A DNA stretch of 64,000 nt, taken from NCBI RefSeq assembly GCF_900460535.1, contig NZ_UHIL01000001.1, positions 62,001-126,000 on the forward strand, written 5' to 3'. This document shows positions 63,370 to 64,000 of the stretch, piece by piece (the stretch's first letter is position 1; each line of letters opens with the position of its first letter). A program made the position numbers and the translations under genes. The notes beneath the pieces are model-generated. The model searched no databases. It was not told where the DNA came from and worked only from the letters and a program-made list of their open reading frames with translations. Origin of the DNA: Vibrio parahaemolyticus (lineage in GTDB: Bacteria; Pseudomonadota; Gammaproteobacteria; Enterobacterales; Vibrionaceae).

Positions 63370-64000
63370 AGAATACCTAACTGGTCCCAAATCTCATCGA
63401 CTTTAGCCACAAGTTTAGGATCTTTTTTAATTGGCGTACCCCACTCACGCGTGACTTCAGATTCGAACTTGTTAGTCGCATCCAGTCCGAGTTTGGATGA
63501 ACTTTCTGCCTTACCTGATACTTGAGTGGTATCTCTATCCGGATCCATACGAGTGGTCACCGCCCAAATGATGTCATTCCAATCTCGCGCATTGACGTCC
63601 TCATCACACAAGATAACGAACTTGTTGTCGGTGTACTGCGCGAAGAAGTCCCACAGGTCTTCCATTAATGCTTGAGATTGACCCGCTTGGTCTTTCTTCA
63701 TCGTAACGACGGCAAAACGATTATTGGTTGTTGGCGGTAGATAGATATCAATAATCTCTGGACGCTGTTGTTTCAGTGATTCCAAATCGGCTTCTGTTAT
63801 TACTTTACTGTCTTGCTTACTGATTTGGGGACGTGTTGCAAGTTCCGCATCCCATTTGATGGTCGCATCTAGTCCCATTTTGGAACCTAATCCCACCACT
63901 GGCGACGCAAAGTCGAGAGAATCGATTGGCGTGTTGTCTATCATCAAGGTATCGCGCACTGGATCCATATGTTCGGACATCGCTTTGACGACGTCATTCC
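63366..64000 (-). CDS. ubiD: 3-polyprenyl-4-hydroxybenzoate decarboxylase UbiD (5' part beyond window)
   Basis: The C-terminal 210 or so residues of UbiD, which removes the carboxyl group from the ubiquinone intermediate using prenylated FMN made by UbiX. Visible blocks are AMSEHMDPVRDT, VGLGSKMGLDAT, VILCDEDVNARDWNDIIWA, TTRMDPDRDT and KLGLDATNKF. The frame runs through the right window edge without a start. First known gene of ubiD-ferredoxin-fre. Confidence 0.95.
   Translation of the reverse strand, partial: NDVVKAMSEHMDPVRDTLMIDNTPIDSLDFASPVVGLGSKMGLDATIKWDAELATRPQISKQDSKVITEADLESLKQQRPEIIDIYLPPTTNNRFAVVTMKKDQAGQSQALMEDLWDFFAQYTDNKFVILCDEDVNARDWNDIIWAVTTRMDPDRDTTQVSGKAESSSKLGLDATNKFESEVTREWGTPIKKDPKLVAKVDEIWDQLGIL

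Overview
This is a 64 kb piece of a gammaproteobacterial chromosome, almost certainly the large chromosome of a Vibrio. Protein sequences and gene order (btuB-trmA-yijD-fabR-sthA, lexA-plsB-ubiA-ubiC, rpoH-ftsX-ftsE-ftsY-rsmD, cdpA-yigB-xerC-DUF484-dapF-lysA-lptM/cyaY-cyaA/hemCDXY) match the known Vibrio and E. coli arrangements. Two rRNA operons suggest a position not far from the replication origin. The Harveyi clade (V. parahaemolyticus / alginolyticus / harveyi group) is my guess from general similarity, not from a search.

Layout. 1-5.3 kb: partial btuB under a cobalamin riboswitch, trmA, the yijD-fabR pair and divergent sthA. 5.3-8.6 kb: a dinF-type MATE exporter and a methyltransferase behind a Fur-box-like palindrome, then lexA with two SOS boxes. 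8.6-14.3 kb: plsB, ubiCA, a secreted FliL paralogue and glpEG. 14.3-14.8 kb: a non-coding stretch rich in DnaA boxes and Dam sites that resembles oriC. 14.8-21.5 kb: rpoH-ftsXEY, rsmD and small membrane-protein genes. 21.5-25.1 kb: AT-rich and lineage-specific genes, including a 26-residue membrane peptide, an acyltransferase and a lipoprotein with a cystatin motif. 25.1-28.4 kb: an arsenate-export operon (arsR, GAPDH, a tyrosine-phosphatase-like gene, arsJ). 28.5-37.8 kb: an EAL-HDOD protein, rhtB/pldB/yigL, EVE, a lipoprotein, a DTW protein and a FIST-GGDEF-EAL protein. 38-50 kb: yigB-xerC-DUF484-dapF-lysA-lptM, cyaY, cyaA and hemCDXY. 50-50.8 kb: a decayed IS630-type transposase. 50.9-62.3 kb: two directly repeated rrn operons read leftwards. 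62.3-64 kb: fre, a ferredoxin gene and the 3' part of ubiD.

How the genes work together. Most loci are housekeeping: membrane lipid (plsB, fabR, pldB), ubiquinone (ubiA, ubiC, ubiD), haem (hemC, hemD), cell division and protein targeting (ftsEXY), diaminopimelate/lysine (dapF, lysA), and global regulation (lexA, rpoH, cyaA). The accessory content is modest. The most unusual items are the oriC-like element between glpE and rpoH, the phosphatase gene inside the arsJ operon, the Fur-box-like control of the methyltransferase-dinF unit beside lexA, and paired compensatory sequence differences between the two rrn operons. I saw no CRISPR array, prophage or complete insertion sequence.
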